Source: Duganella sp. BJB476 (GTDB taxonomy: Bacteria > Pseudomonadota > Gammaproteobacteria > Burkholderiales > Burkholderiaceae_D). From it: 64,000 bases of DNA. The notes beneath the pieces are model-generated. The model was given only the letters and a program-made list of their open reading frames with translations, was not told the DNA's origin and did not search any database. The position numbers and the translations under genes are program-made. The stretch spans positions 124,001-188,000 of the forward strand of contig NZ_QVIO01000003.1 in NCBI RefSeq assembly GCF_003416895.1. The letters run 5' to 3'. Below are positions 44,736 to 52,958 of the stretch, piece by piece (position 1 is the stretch's first letter; each line of letters starts with the position of its first letter).

Positions 44736-46001
44736 TTATTGGGCGGCGGCGCGCGCCAGCAGCAGGGTGCGCTCGCGCTCGTTCTGCGTCAGTTGCGCCG
44801 CGCGTTCGAATTCGTGGCGCGCTTCGTCATGGCGTCCCAACTTGGCCAGGAAGTCGCCGCGCACGCTGGGCAGCAGGTGGTAGTTCTTCAGCGCCGCCAC
44901 ATCCATCAAGCCATCGACCACTTCCAGCCCGGCCGCCGGCCCGAAGGCCATCGCCAGCGCCACCGCGCGGTTCAGCTCCACCACCGGCGACGGCGTCAGC
45001 TGCGCCAGCGCGTCGTACAGCGCGGCGATGCGCTGCCAGTCGGTATCGGCCGCCTGCCGCGCGCGCGCATGGCAGGCCGCGATGGCCGCCTGCACGCCAT
45101 AGGAGCCGAGACCGCGCCCGGTTTGCTCGGCGCGCGCCAGCGCCGCCAGGCCGCGCCGTATCAGCAGCTGGTCCCAGCGCGCGCGGTCCTGTTCCAGCAG
45201 CAGGATGGGTTCGCCCTTCGGCCCCACGCGGGCGCGGGCGCGCGAGGACTGGATTTCCATCAACGCCACCAGGCCGTGCACTTCCGCTTCGTCCGGCGCC
45301 AGCTCGGCCAGGATGCGGCCCAGCCGCAGCGCCTCCTCGCACAACGCCGGCCGCATCCAGTCGGCGCCGGCGCTGGCGGAATAGCCTTCGTTGTAGATCA
45401 GGTAGATCACTTGCAGCACCGACGCCAGCCGCTCCACCAGCTCGTGCGCGCGCGGCGCTTCGAACGGCACCTTGGCCTCGGCCAGCGTGCGCTTGGCGCG
45501 CACGATGCGCTGCGCCACCGTCGCTTCCGGCACCAGGAAGGCGCGGGCGATTTCCTCGGTGCTCAGGCCGCCCAGCATGCGCAAGGTCAGCGCCACCCGG
45601 CCGTCGGTCGGCAGCACTGGATGGCAGGCCACGAACACCAGCCGCAGCAGGTCGTCACCGATATCGTTTTCCAGCGCGTCGGCCACGGCCGCATCGAGGT
45701 TGGGCGCGGCGTCCTGCAGCACGCCTTCGATTTCGTAGGTAAGTTCGGCTTCCTTTTCCTGGTGCAGTTGGCGGCGGCGCAGCACGTCCAGCGCGCGGTT
45801 CTTGGCGACCGTGGTCAGCCAGGCGGCCGGCTGGTCCGGCACGCCGGTTTCCGGCCAGCGCTCCAGCGCCATCACCAGCGCATCCTGCGCCAGCTCCTCG
45901 GCCTGGCCAACGTCGCGCAGCATGCGCGCCAGCACGGCAATGATCTTGGCGGATTCCATCCGCCATACCGCCTCGACAATCTTGGGGACGTCAGCCGCCA
46001 C
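44736..46001 (-). CDS. ECF42-type RNA polymerase sigma factor
   Basis: A 421-residue sigma factor. The sigma-2 region (VWRMESAKIIAVLARMLRDV, DQPAAWLTTVAKNRALDVLR) and sigma-4 region (LRMLGGLSTEEIARAFLVPE) are followed by a 220-residue TPR-like extension (YNEGYSASAGADWMRPALCE, VELNRAVALAMAFGPAAGLE) that defines the ECF42 group. ECF42 factors are encoded beside YCII/DGPF proteins, as here. The start is GTG (45999-46001), overlapping the preceding gene by 11 bp with AGGAAAAAA as ribosome site. No anti-sigma factor is present. Confidence 0.93.
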   Translation of the reverse strand: MAADVPKIVEAVWRMESAKIIAVLARMLRDVGQAEELAQDALVMALERWPETGVPDQPAAWLTTVAKNRALDVLRRRQLHQEKEAELTYEIEGVLQDAAPNLDAAVADALENDIGDDLLRLVFVACHPVLPTDGRVALTLRMLGGLSTEEIARAFLVPEATVAQRIVRAKRTLAEAKVPFEAPRAHELVERLASVLQVIYLIYNEGYSASAGADWMRPALCEEALRLGRILAELAPDEAEVHGLVALMEIQSSRARARVGPKGEPILLLEQDRARWDQLLIRRGLAALARAEQTGRGLGSYGVQAAIAACHARARQAADTDWQRIAALYDALAQLTPSPVVELNRAVALAMAFGPAAGLEVVDGLMDVAALKNYHLLPSVRGDFLAKLGRHDEARHEFERAAQLTQNERERTLLLARAAAQ

Positions 46002-46803
46002 GGGCTTTTTTCCTGAAGGCTTCGCGTAGGCCGGCCTCCAGCAGCTCGGCGCGCAGGCGCTCTTCGGCGGCGCGCATTTCCGGCGTAAATTCCTGGTGGG
46101 CGATGCGCTCGCAGGCTTCGCGGATTTCCAGCGTCAGGTCGCCGGGGCTTGGGTAGGGATAGGTCTTGGCCCAGGCGATGGCCTCGTCGAGCGAGGCCGC
46201 CTGCACCATCCAGTAGCCGGCGATCAGTTCCTTGACTTCGGCGAACGGACCGTCGACCACCGAGGTTTTCGAATTGGCGAAGTGGACACGGGTGGCGGAG
46301 GCGCTGGCCATCAGGCCCTCGCCGGCCAGCAGCACGCCCTGCTGCACGCCCGCTTCGTTGTAGGCGTTCATCACATCGATGACTTCCGGCGGAGGCACCA
46401 GATCGGCCTCGAGGTCGGCATCGGAACGGATGAAAATAACATAGCGCGTCAAGGCTTCGTCGCGGCGCGGCAGCGTGCCCGCCGCCGTGCCGCGTTCGTC
46501 GAAGCCGAGGCAATTGCCGGGGCAACCGGCATCGCGGATTTCATACACTGCGCCGCTGTCGAACAGGGGCCACCAGCGCACCTGTTCGATGGCGTCCTCT
46601 TTCGATTCTGCCTCGATCAGCGTCAAGCCGGCCACCAGTTCCCTGGGCGCGAACGGCCCGTGCAGCAGGCTCCACTCGCCGTCGCGCCGCAACAGGCGCA
46701 CCGCCTCCGTGCTGGGTTTGAGAAAGGTTCCCGGTTCCAGCGCGGGCGGCTGCTGGCCGCGTTCGGTGCTCTGGTTGGCGCGGCGCAGTATCATGAATTC
46801 CAT
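45991..46803 (-). CDS. Tandem YCII-domain (DGPF) protein
   Basis: A 270-residue protein with two YCII-like units: the first (MEFMILRRANQSTERG, LLHGPFAPRELVAGLTLIEA) is degenerate, with HGPF in place of DGPF; the second (YVIFIRSDADLEADLVPPPE, VVDGPFAEVKELIAGYWMVQ) is canonical. YCII domains are small alpha/beta modules, some with hydrolase or peroxidase activity, and DGPF proteins accompany ECF42 factors. AGGAGT lies 6 nt from the ATG. It lies between the single-domain YCII gene and the sigma factor. Confidence 0.9.
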   Translation of the reverse strand: MEFMILRRANQSTERGQQPPALEPGTFLKPSTEAVRLLRRDGEWSLLHGPFAPRELVAGLTLIEAESKEDAIEQVRWWPLFDSGAVYEIRDAGCPGNCLGFDERGTAAGTLPRRDEALTRYVIFIRSDADLEADLVPPPEVIDVMNAYNEAGVQQGVLLAGEGLMASASATRVHFANSKTSVVDGPFAEVKELIAGYWMVQAASLDEAIAWAKTYPYPSPGDLTLEIREACERIAHQEFTPEMRAAEERLRAELLEAGLREAFRKKARGG

Positions 46804-46837
46804 CGCATACTCCTAGTTTTCCGCTAAGGTAGCAGCA

Positions 46838-47251
46838 TCACATGCGGGCGCGCAAGGCCTCTTCCTGCGCGACCAGCTCCGGCGTGGCGACCTCGCCGAA
46901 ATCCTCCATCTCGAACACCTGGCGGATTTCGATTTCCGACGGCACGTCGAACGGATTCGGGCAACGCTTCATCCACTCGATGGCCTCCTCCTTCGATTTC
47001 ACCTGCAACAGCCAGAAACCGGCGATCAATTCCTTGGTCTCGGCGAACGGGCCGTCGATGACGGTGCGCTTGGGGCCGTCGTACAGGATGCGCGCGCCCT
47101 TGGAGCTGGGATGCACGCCCTCGCCGGCCAGCAGCACGCCGGCATTGACCAGTTCTTCATTGAACGCGCCCATCGCGGTCAACAGCTCGACGCTCGGCAT
47201 CTTGCCCGCCTCGGAATCCTCGGTGGCTTTAACGATAATCATGAAACGCAT
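46838..47251 (-). CDS. YCII-domain (DGPF) protein
   Basis: A 137-residue single YCII domain: MRFMIIVKATEDSEAGKMPS, then NAGVLLAGEGVHPSSKGARI and VIDGPFAETKELIAGFWLLQ with the DGPF motif, and EWMKRCPNPF. Its role is unknown, but its presence in the VOC-YCII-YCII2-sigma operon is typical of ECF42 loci. GGAG precedes the ATG. It lies 12 bp after the VOC gene. Confidence 0.92.
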   Translation of the reverse strand: MRFMIIVKATEDSEAGKMPSVELLTAMGAFNEELVNAGVLLAGEGVHPSSKGARILYDGPKRTVIDGPFAETKELIAGFWLLQVKSKEEAIEWMKRCPNPFDVPSEIEIRQVFEMEDFGEVATPELVAQEEALRARM

Positions 47252-47263
47252 GGTGCTCTCCGG

Positions 47264-47737
47264 TTAGCCGCAATCAGGCATTTGCTGTTTCATCGCCGCG
47301 TTCATTTCCTCCGGCGTCATGTCCTTGGTGTGGGTGGCGATTGACCAGACGTGGCCGAACGGGTCGGTGACCTGGCCGTAGCGGTCGCCCCAGAACATGT
47401 CGGCCGGCGGCATTTTCTCGGTGGCGCCGGCGGCGATCGCCTGGGCGTAGGTGGCGTCGGCATCGGGCACATAGATATGCAGCGTGACCGGGCTGCCGTT
47501 CAGCTTCTTGGGGCCGAGGTTGCCGAAGTCGGGGAACTCGTCCACCAGCATGACGGTGGAATCGCCGATGCGGACGGCCGCGTGGATCAGCCGGCCGTTC
47601 TGGCCGGGGATGCGCGCGCACTCGGTGGCCTTGAACGCTTTTTTATAGAATTCGATGGCGTCTGCCGCGCCATCGACGACCAGGTGGGGGGTGACGCTGT
47701 GCATGCCTTCTGGAATCGGATCTACTTTTGCAGTCAT
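47264..47737 (-). CDS. VOC (glyoxalase/PhnB-like) protein
   Basis: A 157-residue vicinal oxygen chelate fold protein: SVTPHLVVDGAADAIEFYKK, IHAAVRIGDSTVMLVDEFPD, VTLHIYVPDADATYAQAIAA and the closing DRYGQVTDPFGHVWSIATHT. The PhnB-like branch has no firmly known substrate. It is first in the ECF42 operon, about 50 nt downstream of a promoter matching the ECF42 pattern. AGGAGAG precedes the ATG. Confidence 0.92.
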   Translation of the reverse strand: MTAKVDPIPEGMHSVTPHLVVDGAADAIEFYKKAFKATECARIPGQNGRLIHAAVRIGDSTVMLVDEFPDFGNLGPKKLNGSPVTLHIYVPDADATYAQAIAAGATEKMPPADMFWGDRYGQVTDPFGHVWSIATHTKDMTPEEMNAAMKQQMPDCG

Positions 47738-47790
47738 GATGCTCTCCTTTATGTGGGGTGGGGGCGAGTGAGAATGCTCACTCTACCTCC

Positions 47791-47819
47791 ACGACGAAGC
47801 AGCACGCGTCAAATCGACA
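47791..47819 (-). promoter_or_regulatory. Putative ECF42-dependent promoter
   Basis: On the minus strand TGTCGA (47819-47814) and CGTCGT (47796-47791) are spaced by 17 bp. This matches the pattern reported for ECF42 target promoters (TGTCGA at -35, CGTC-like at -10). It lies in front of the VOC-YCII-YCII2-sigma operon and predicts autoregulation. No sigma-70 promoter is obvious there. Confidence 0.65.
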
Positions 47820-47842
47820 GATTTTTTTTAAATATTTTTAAA

Positions 47843-48778
47843 TTATTTTATGAACTCGACCAGCGCCGGCACCACCTGCTCCGGCGCCTCGTCGATCAGC
47901 CAGTGGCCCGAACCCTGGACGATGATGCTCTTCACGTCCGTGGCCACCGTGCCGACCTGCTTGCCGAGGAATTCGCCGGCCGAGTATTGGCCGGCCAGCG
48001 TCAGCACCGGCATGGTCAGCTTGGTTTGCGACATCGGGCCGAAGTCGGCGGCGTCGCGCTCGAAATCGCTGAAGTAGGCGAAGCCGGCGCGCATGCCGCC
48101 CGGCTGCGCATAGGCCGCCGTGTACAGCTTGCGGTCCGCTTCCTTCACCGACTTGGTCTTGTCGGCCGAGAAGTCGTTCCAGAAGTGTTCGAAGTAGATG
48201 CGTTCGCGGCCCTGCACCAGCGCCAGCGGCGTTTCGCCGTAGAAGTGGAAGTGCCACACGGCCTTGGCCGGGAAGGCGTTGCGCCAGTCGCCGACGCCGG
48301 GAATGAAGGCGTCCATCAGCACCAGCTTGCTGGTGTCGGCCGGGAACTGGGCGGCGTAGCCATAGGCCACCATCAGGCCGATGTCGTGGCCGACCACGGC
48401 GGCCGGCTCGCTGCGGATGCCCTTGACCAGTTCATGGATGTCGACCGCCATGGTTTTCTTGTCGTAGCCGCCGGCCGGTTTTTCCGAGCCGCCGGCGCCG
48501 CGCAGGTCGGGGACGATGACGGTATGGTGCTTGACCAGTTCGGCCATGGCCGGCGTCCACATGTGGCCGGTCTGGCCATAGCCGTGCAGCAGCACGACCG
48601 GGCTGCCCTGGCCGCCGATCTTGTAGTGCAGTTTGACGCCGTTGACTTGCGCGTATTGGTCGGCGAAGCCGTCGACCTTGACGTCGATCGGCGCGGCGGC
48701 CGCGGCGGCCAGGCCGGTGCTCAGTACGAGGGCGGCGGCGACCAGGCTGCGGCGGATAATCGTGGTGGTGGTGTTCAT
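47843..48778 (-). CDS. Exported alpha/beta hydrolase (epoxide hydrolase/dehalogenase-like)
   Basis: A 311-residue enzyme with a signal peptide (RRSLVAAALVLSTGLAAAAA). The fold landmarks are VVLLHGYGQTGHMW (oxyanion region), DLRGAGGSEKP and the nucleophile elbow VVGHDIGLMVAYG. The nucleophile is Asp132, as in epoxide hydrolases and haloalkane dehalogenases rather than Ser esterases. The catalytic His is in GSGHWLIDEAPEQV. Substrate unknown. It reads toward the ECF42 operon with no G+C-rich terminator between them, only an A/T-rich tract (47820-47850). Confidence 0.93.
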   Translation of the reverse strand: MNTTTTIIRRSLVAAALVLSTGLAAAAAAPIDVKVDGFADQYAQVNGVKLHYKIGGQGSPVVLLHGYGQTGHMWTPAMAELVKHHTVIVPDLRGAGGSEKPAGGYDKKTMAVDIHELVKGIRSEPAAVVGHDIGLMVAYGYAAQFPADTSKLVLMDAFIPGVGDWRNAFPAKAVWHFHFYGETPLALVQGRERIYFEHFWNDFSADKTKSVKEADRKLYTAAYAQPGGMRAGFAYFSDFERDAADFGPMSQTKLTMPVLTLAGQYSAGEFLGKQVGTVATDVKSIIVQGSGHWLIDEAPEQVVPALVEFIK

Positions 48779-48942
48779 GTCAGGCTCCTGAGTGGTGGGT
48801 TGGTGTAGTCACTATATGCTTCACACTTACCATCATCAATGCACTAGACACCAACATATCATTCATAATTTATGAATTTTATGCACCTATCGATCCCCGC
48901 CCTCCTCCTGCTGCCGCAGCAAGGCGGCAGCGCGGTGAAACA

Positions 48943-49530
48943 TTAGCCGACTCGACGGCGGCGCAGCGCCGCCAGGCCGAGCAGGCCAACGCCCAGCATC
49001 AGGTAGGTCTGCGGTTCCGGCACGGCGGTGGTCACCAGCGTTTGCGTGCTCAGCTGCGGCGTGATGTCGGCCAGGTGGGAATCCAGGAACACCGCGTCGG
49101 TGAATTTCAATGTGCTGGTGCCGGCGCCGATCACGTTGAAGCTCAGGTGCGCCAGGCTGCCGCTACCGCTGACGCCGGGCACCAGGCCGAACTTGCTGCC
49201 GTACACGTAGGACACCAGCCCCGGTGTGCCGGACACATCGGCCACGTAGAAGTCGGTAGGGCCGCCGTCGGATCCCAGGAAGCCACCCTCGCCGGCGCCG
49301 GTCGCCTTCAGGTAGGCCGGATCGAACACCAGCGAGAAGTTGTAGCCATGCAGGTCGGTCACGCCGGCGATGCGGATGTCCAGCTCGATGGTCGAGCCCA
49401 CCACGCCGCTCGACGGGGTGGCGACGATGCTCAGCACCGGATCGGCCGCGTACGACGGTGCGGCGAAAGCGGCGGCCAGCAGTGCGGCGCCGGCCTGGAA
49501 TTTCCATTTATTCAAACTCAACATATTCAT
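48943..49530 (-). CDS. Cohesin-like PEP-CTERM surface protein
   Basis: A 195-residue exported protein: signal peptide (FQAGAALLAAAFAAPSYA), one cohesin-type beta-sandwich (DPVLSIVATPSSGVVGSTIE, LDIRIAGVTDLHGYNFSLVF, GSLAHLSFNVIGAGTSTLKF) and a C-terminal PEP-CTERM sorting signal (VPEPQTYLMLGVGLLGLAAL then RRRR). PEP-CTERM proteins are processed by exosortase, often in EPS-producing bacteria. The ATG at 49528-49530 has AAAGGA in front; MLSLNK two codons in is an alternative. It follows the dockerin protease gene by 81 bp. Confidence 0.9.
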   Translation of the reverse strand: MNMLSLNKWKFQAGAALLAAAFAAPSYAADPVLSIVATPSSGVVGSTIELDIRIAGVTDLHGYNFSLVFDPAYLKATGAGEGGFLGSDGGPTDFYVADVSGTPGLVSYVYGSKFGLVPGVSGSGSLAHLSFNVIGAGTSTLKFTDAVFLDSHLADITPQLSTQTLVTTAVPEPQTYLMLGVGLLGLAALRRRRVG

Positions 49531-49565
49531 TTTCCTTTGCCCATCCGGGCTTAGATTCAGCATCG

Positions 49566-49597
49566 GCGCCGCGCCGGGTGTGCCCCGGCGGCGGCGC
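49566..49597. other. G+C-rich hairpin between the protease and cohesin genes
   Basis: Imperfect inverted repeat around GCGCCGGG and CCCCGGCGG with no T-run after it. It may stabilise or attenuate the transcript between the two genes; it does not look like an intrinsic terminator. Confidence 0.45.
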
Positions 49598-49611
49598 TAG
49601 TGTGTGGCGGC

Positions 49612-52602
49612 TTACAGGCGGCAACCGCCTGCTATGCGTTGCGTCTCGGCCGACAGGTCGCGGGCGTCGACCACGCCATCCTTGTTCAGGTCGGCGCGCG
49701 CATCGAAGCCGGCCTGGCCCGTGCGTTTGCCCAGCGCGGCCTTGATGATCGCCAAGTCGTCGCAGTTGACGACGCCGTCGCCGTTGACATCGCCCACCAG
49801 GCGGATCGTGAAGTTGGCGTTCGACACATCGAAGAAGATGTTGTCGATCGCTTCCACCTTGATGCGCGCCGTGGTACTGGCCACCAGCGGCAGCGTGACC
49901 GCTTTGCTGCCGTTGTTGGCCGTGCTGGCCGCCAGCGTGTACGGATAGGTGTTGCCGCCGTCGGTGGACAGCGAGATCTTCACGTTGGCGGTGTTCACTG
50001 GTGCGACGTCGGTGTTGGCCACGCTCCAAGTCACGGTCTGGGTCGAGCCGCCGTCCAGCGACACCGCGCTGTTCGGCGACGTCACCAGGAACGGGCCGGC
50101 GTTGGACGCCAGCACCAGCTTGGTGCTGGCGTTGCCCACGCCGCCACGGCCGTCACGCGCCGTCAGGCGGAAGTTCAGCGAGGCCGGGCTGGCGTTGGCG
50201 CCGAAGCCCACGTAGTCGGCGGTCGGCAGGAACTCCGAGAAGCACTCGATGTCGGTCGGCGTCGGCGTCGCGGCGGCGACCGGGCAGGCGCCCGTTTCGG
50301 CGTTGGTGTTGTTGGTCAGGATCTGCGACATATCCGGGAACACGCGGGTCGGATTGGTGGTGACGTGGTTTTCACCCGGCGAACCGTACTTGATGGTGTC
50401 GTCGTTGCTGACCACGGCGCGCACGCCGAACTGGCGGAACAGCGGACCGTTGGTCTTGGTGTTGCTGATCAAGCCGGTGCCGATGGCGTCGGCGCGGTCG
50501 TTCTGCTCCCACAGATAGGTCAGGGTGTCGCCTTCGCCGTCGGTGGCGCTGCCGGTCAGGGCGAACGGCGTGCGCACCGGAATGGTGTAGCCCGCAGGCA
50601 CCGTCACCACCGGCGTGGTATTGCCGGTGAACGACAGCGCGCCGCGGCGGGTGGTAGTGCCGCCGACGGCGATCTCGCCGACGTAGCCGCTGCAACCGCC
50701 GCTGCAATTGACCAGTTGCAGCAATGGCACCGGCGTGCCGGCCAGCGCGCCGTTGAAGGTCACCGTGGCGGCGTTGCTGCTCAGCGAGCTGACCGTCACG
50801 GTGCCGCCCGCAGGCCAGCCGGCGATGCCTTCGATCGCCGCCTTGACGCCGGAGGTGGTGTAGTTGCTGCCGTTGATGATGGCGATCGAGTCGTTGCCGT
50901 TATAGCGCAGCTTGAATTGCTGGGTGCCGCCGAAGTTGGTCAGCGCCAGCATCTGCACTTCGTTGATGATGGTTTCCGAGCCCGAGGTGTAGGCGACGAT
51001 CTCGTCGAAGCTGCGTTGCGACCAATAGGCATCGCTGTGGGTCTGCAGATCGTCGGTGCCGCAAATGCCGGCGTAGGCCATGATCGACGAGCCGCTGCCC
51101 GGTTCCACCGAAGTGCCGGCGTTGCGATTGCCGCCCGAGCAATTGCTGATCACACCGTTGAAGGTGTGGTTGCCGGAGAACTGGTGGCCCATTTCATGCG
51201 CCACATAATCGACCGCGTAGAAGTCGCCGACCGGGGTAGGAATGCCGGTGCAACCCTGGGCCTTGCTGTTGCCGCCGACCACGCCCAGGCTGGCGATGCC
51301 GCCGCCGTTGAGGCCGAGCGCGATATGGCCGACGTCGAAGTTGCGGGCGCCGACGAGCAGGCCGGCGACGACACGGTTGCGGGACAGCGTGCCGCTGCCG
51401 CAGCTGCCCGCCTGGGAGGCGCTGAAGCAGGCGTTGGCGCCGCACGGGCCGTTGGCGCCGGTCATTTGGGCGGCGGTGTCCAGGTTCAGGGCGTCGGTAT
51501 TGTTGATCAACATCAGGCGGATCGCGGTCTCGTCTTCATAGACCTGGGTGACGCGGTTGATCAGCGTGACCTTGGCCGCCGTCACGTTGGCCGGGCCGCC
51601 GAAATAGGTGGCGTAGGACGGATCGGTGACCAGCGCCAGGCGGTAGGTGCGCAGCTGGTTGCCGGAAGTCGGGCCGGCCACGGCCTGGTCGTCCACCACG
51701 TGGTAGGCCGCAGTGCTGGTCGAATTGCCGTCGGAGGCGCTGACTTCGAAGGCGCCGGTGTTGCGCGACGGATCGGCCACCAGCGAGGTGTTGATCACGC
51801 CTTCCGCATCGGCGGTGACGACCACGCTCTGGCGCGTGCCGCTATCGCCTTCGTTGCGCACCGACACGGTGACCGAGGCGCCCGGCGTGAAGCCGGCGCC
51901 GCGCACTCCGACCTTGTCGTCGGCGTGGTAGAAGCCCTGCGACAAGGCGATCTGCGCCTCGGTCAGCGGTGCCTCGCGCAGCGCGCCGTGCCTGTTGCCC
52001 AGGTCGCGGCTGTGATAGCTGTTGTAGACGCTGTCGTCCAGCGCGGTTTGCGGATCGACATACCAGGCGCCGGTCGGCGTGCGCACCGAGGCGTGCAGGC
52101 CCAGCGGGGTGATGTCCATGCGCAGGCTGGCGTTCGGATCGTCGATGCCCTTGCCGGCATAGGTCTTGATTTCAGGGTGCTTGGCGGCCAGGCCGGCTTC
52201 CATGATCGGCGAATCGACGATGGCGAAGCGCTGGTAGCCGCCGTCCGGGTGCGGCAGGGAAATGATCAGCGGGCTGACGGCGGCGGCGTCGGTATGCTCC
52301 AGCGGCGCCGACTTGGCCAGTTGCTTCAGGCCGTTGCGATTCAGGCTAGCGGCGTGGAAGCGGCGCGGGCCGGACGTGCTGGCGGCCTGCGCGGTCTTGC
52401 CGCTGGCGGCGCTCACGTCCTGCCAGAAGTCGCCGGTGGCCTGGCTAGCGGTCGGTCCATCCTTGGCGATGACGGCGGCGGAACTGGAGATGGTCCAGCC
52501 CAATGCCATGAAGGCGAATAACATGCGTCCAGCGGTAGGACGCAGCGTTGCCCCGGCCTTTTTGAGGCGGGGAGTCGGTGACGGGTTCACTGAAAGTTTC
52601 AT
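49612..52602 (-). CDS. Reprolysin-like zinc metalloprotease with C-terminal dockerin
   Basis: A 996-residue exported protease. After a basic N-terminus and signal helix (GRMLFAFMALGWTISSSAAV) comes a long pro-region, then the catalytic domain with zinc motif HEMGHQFSGNH (His469, Glu470, His473, His479) and Met-turn SGSSIMAYAGICG. Beta-sandwich modules follow (TPVVTVPAGYTIPVRTPFAL; LVTSPNSAVSLDGGSTQTVT). The last 60 residues are a type I dockerin with two calcium loops, DVNGDGVVNCDD and DLNKDGVVDARD. The ATG at 52600-52602 is used. The cohesin-like PEP-CTERM gene lies directly downstream, suggesting the protease is docked on it. Confidence 0.92.
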   Translation of the reverse strand: MKLSVNPSPTPRLKKAGATLRPTAGRMLFAFMALGWTISSSAAVIAKDGPTASQATGDFWQDVSAASGKTAQAASTSGPRRFHAASLNRNGLKQLAKSAPLEHTDAAAVSPLIISLPHPDGGYQRFAIVDSPIMEAGLAAKHPEIKTYAGKGIDDPNASLRMDITPLGLHASVRTPTGAWYVDPQTALDDSVYNSYHSRDLGNRHGALREAPLTEAQIALSQGFYHADDKVGVRGAGFTPGASVTVSVRNEGDSGTRQSVVVTADAEGVINTSLVADPSRNTGAFEVSASDGNSTSTAAYHVVDDQAVAGPTSGNQLRTYRLALVTDPSYATYFGGPANVTAAKVTLINRVTQVYEDETAIRLMLINNTDALNLDTAAQMTGANGPCGANACFSASQAGSCGSGTLSRNRVVAGLLVGARNFDVGHIALGLNGGGIASLGVVGGNSKAQGCTGIPTPVGDFYAVDYVAHEMGHQFSGNHTFNGVISNCSGGNRNAGTSVEPGSGSSIMAYAGICGTDDLQTHSDAYWSQRSFDEIVAYTSGSETIINEVQMLALTNFGGTQQFKLRYNGNDSIAIINGSNYTTSGVKAAIEGIAGWPAGGTVTVSSLSSNAATVTFNGALAGTPVPLLQLVNCSGGCSGYVGEIAVGGTTTRRGALSFTGNTTPVVTVPAGYTIPVRTPFALTGSATDGEGDTLTYLWEQNDRADAIGTGLISNTKTNGPLFRQFGVRAVVSNDDTIKYGSPGENHVTTNPTRVFPDMSQILTNNTNAETGACPVAAATPTPTDIECFSEFLPTADYVGFGANASPASLNFRLTARDGRGGVGNASTKLVLASNAGPFLVTSPNSAVSLDGGSTQTVTWSVANTDVAPVNTANVKISLSTDGGNTYPYTLAASTANNGSKAVTLPLVASTTARIKVEAIDNIFFDVSNANFTIRLVGDVNGDGVVNCDDLAIIKAALGKRTGQAGFDARADLNKDGVVDARDLSAETQRIAGGCRL

Positions 52603-52958
52603 GCCTGCTATACCCTTAATTTTATTGTTGATCCGAAAAAGCCAACCGATTTCACCCTGAACATATCCATTTCCAATGAAAAATATGCCCAGTGAAACAT
52701 TCATGTGTTGCGAACAATGCATGCAAAAGTTTCAACTTAAGTATTGCTTAATTAATTTTTCGTCACAACAGTTGACGGAGGTTTTTTTGCGGCGGGACTG
52801 GAAACATGGGCGTTTCAAGGGTAAGTATAAAAAATCACTGTTGTCTTTAATACACAGTTTTGGTTTGTATGTTCGTCAAGCCTGGGGAAGGCGAAGGAGG
52901 GAGATGGAAACGGCTTTCGTTTCATCGCCGCCGAGGTGCGTTCATGTACTATTGCCAC
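52603..52958. other. A+T-rich intergenic region between protease and CPBP genes
   Basis: About 356 bp between divergent genes, notably A+T-richer than the surroundings. It must contain both promoters. No clear sigma-54 (GG-N10-GC) or sigma-70 pair could be assigned with confidence and no small gene is convincing; a plus-strand frame from 52676 runs into the CPBP gene in another frame. Confidence 0.5.

Noticed and set aside
49600..52521. Long plus-strand open frame opposite the dockerin protease
   Set aside because: Same reason: a composition artefact opposite a gene with clear zinc, Met-turn and dockerin motifs.
52603..52760. Sigma-54 promoter for the PEP-CTERM/protease genes
   Set aside because: PEP-CTERM genes in related bacteria can be sigma-54 controlled, but no GG-N10-GC element with the expected flanks was found upstream of the protease.
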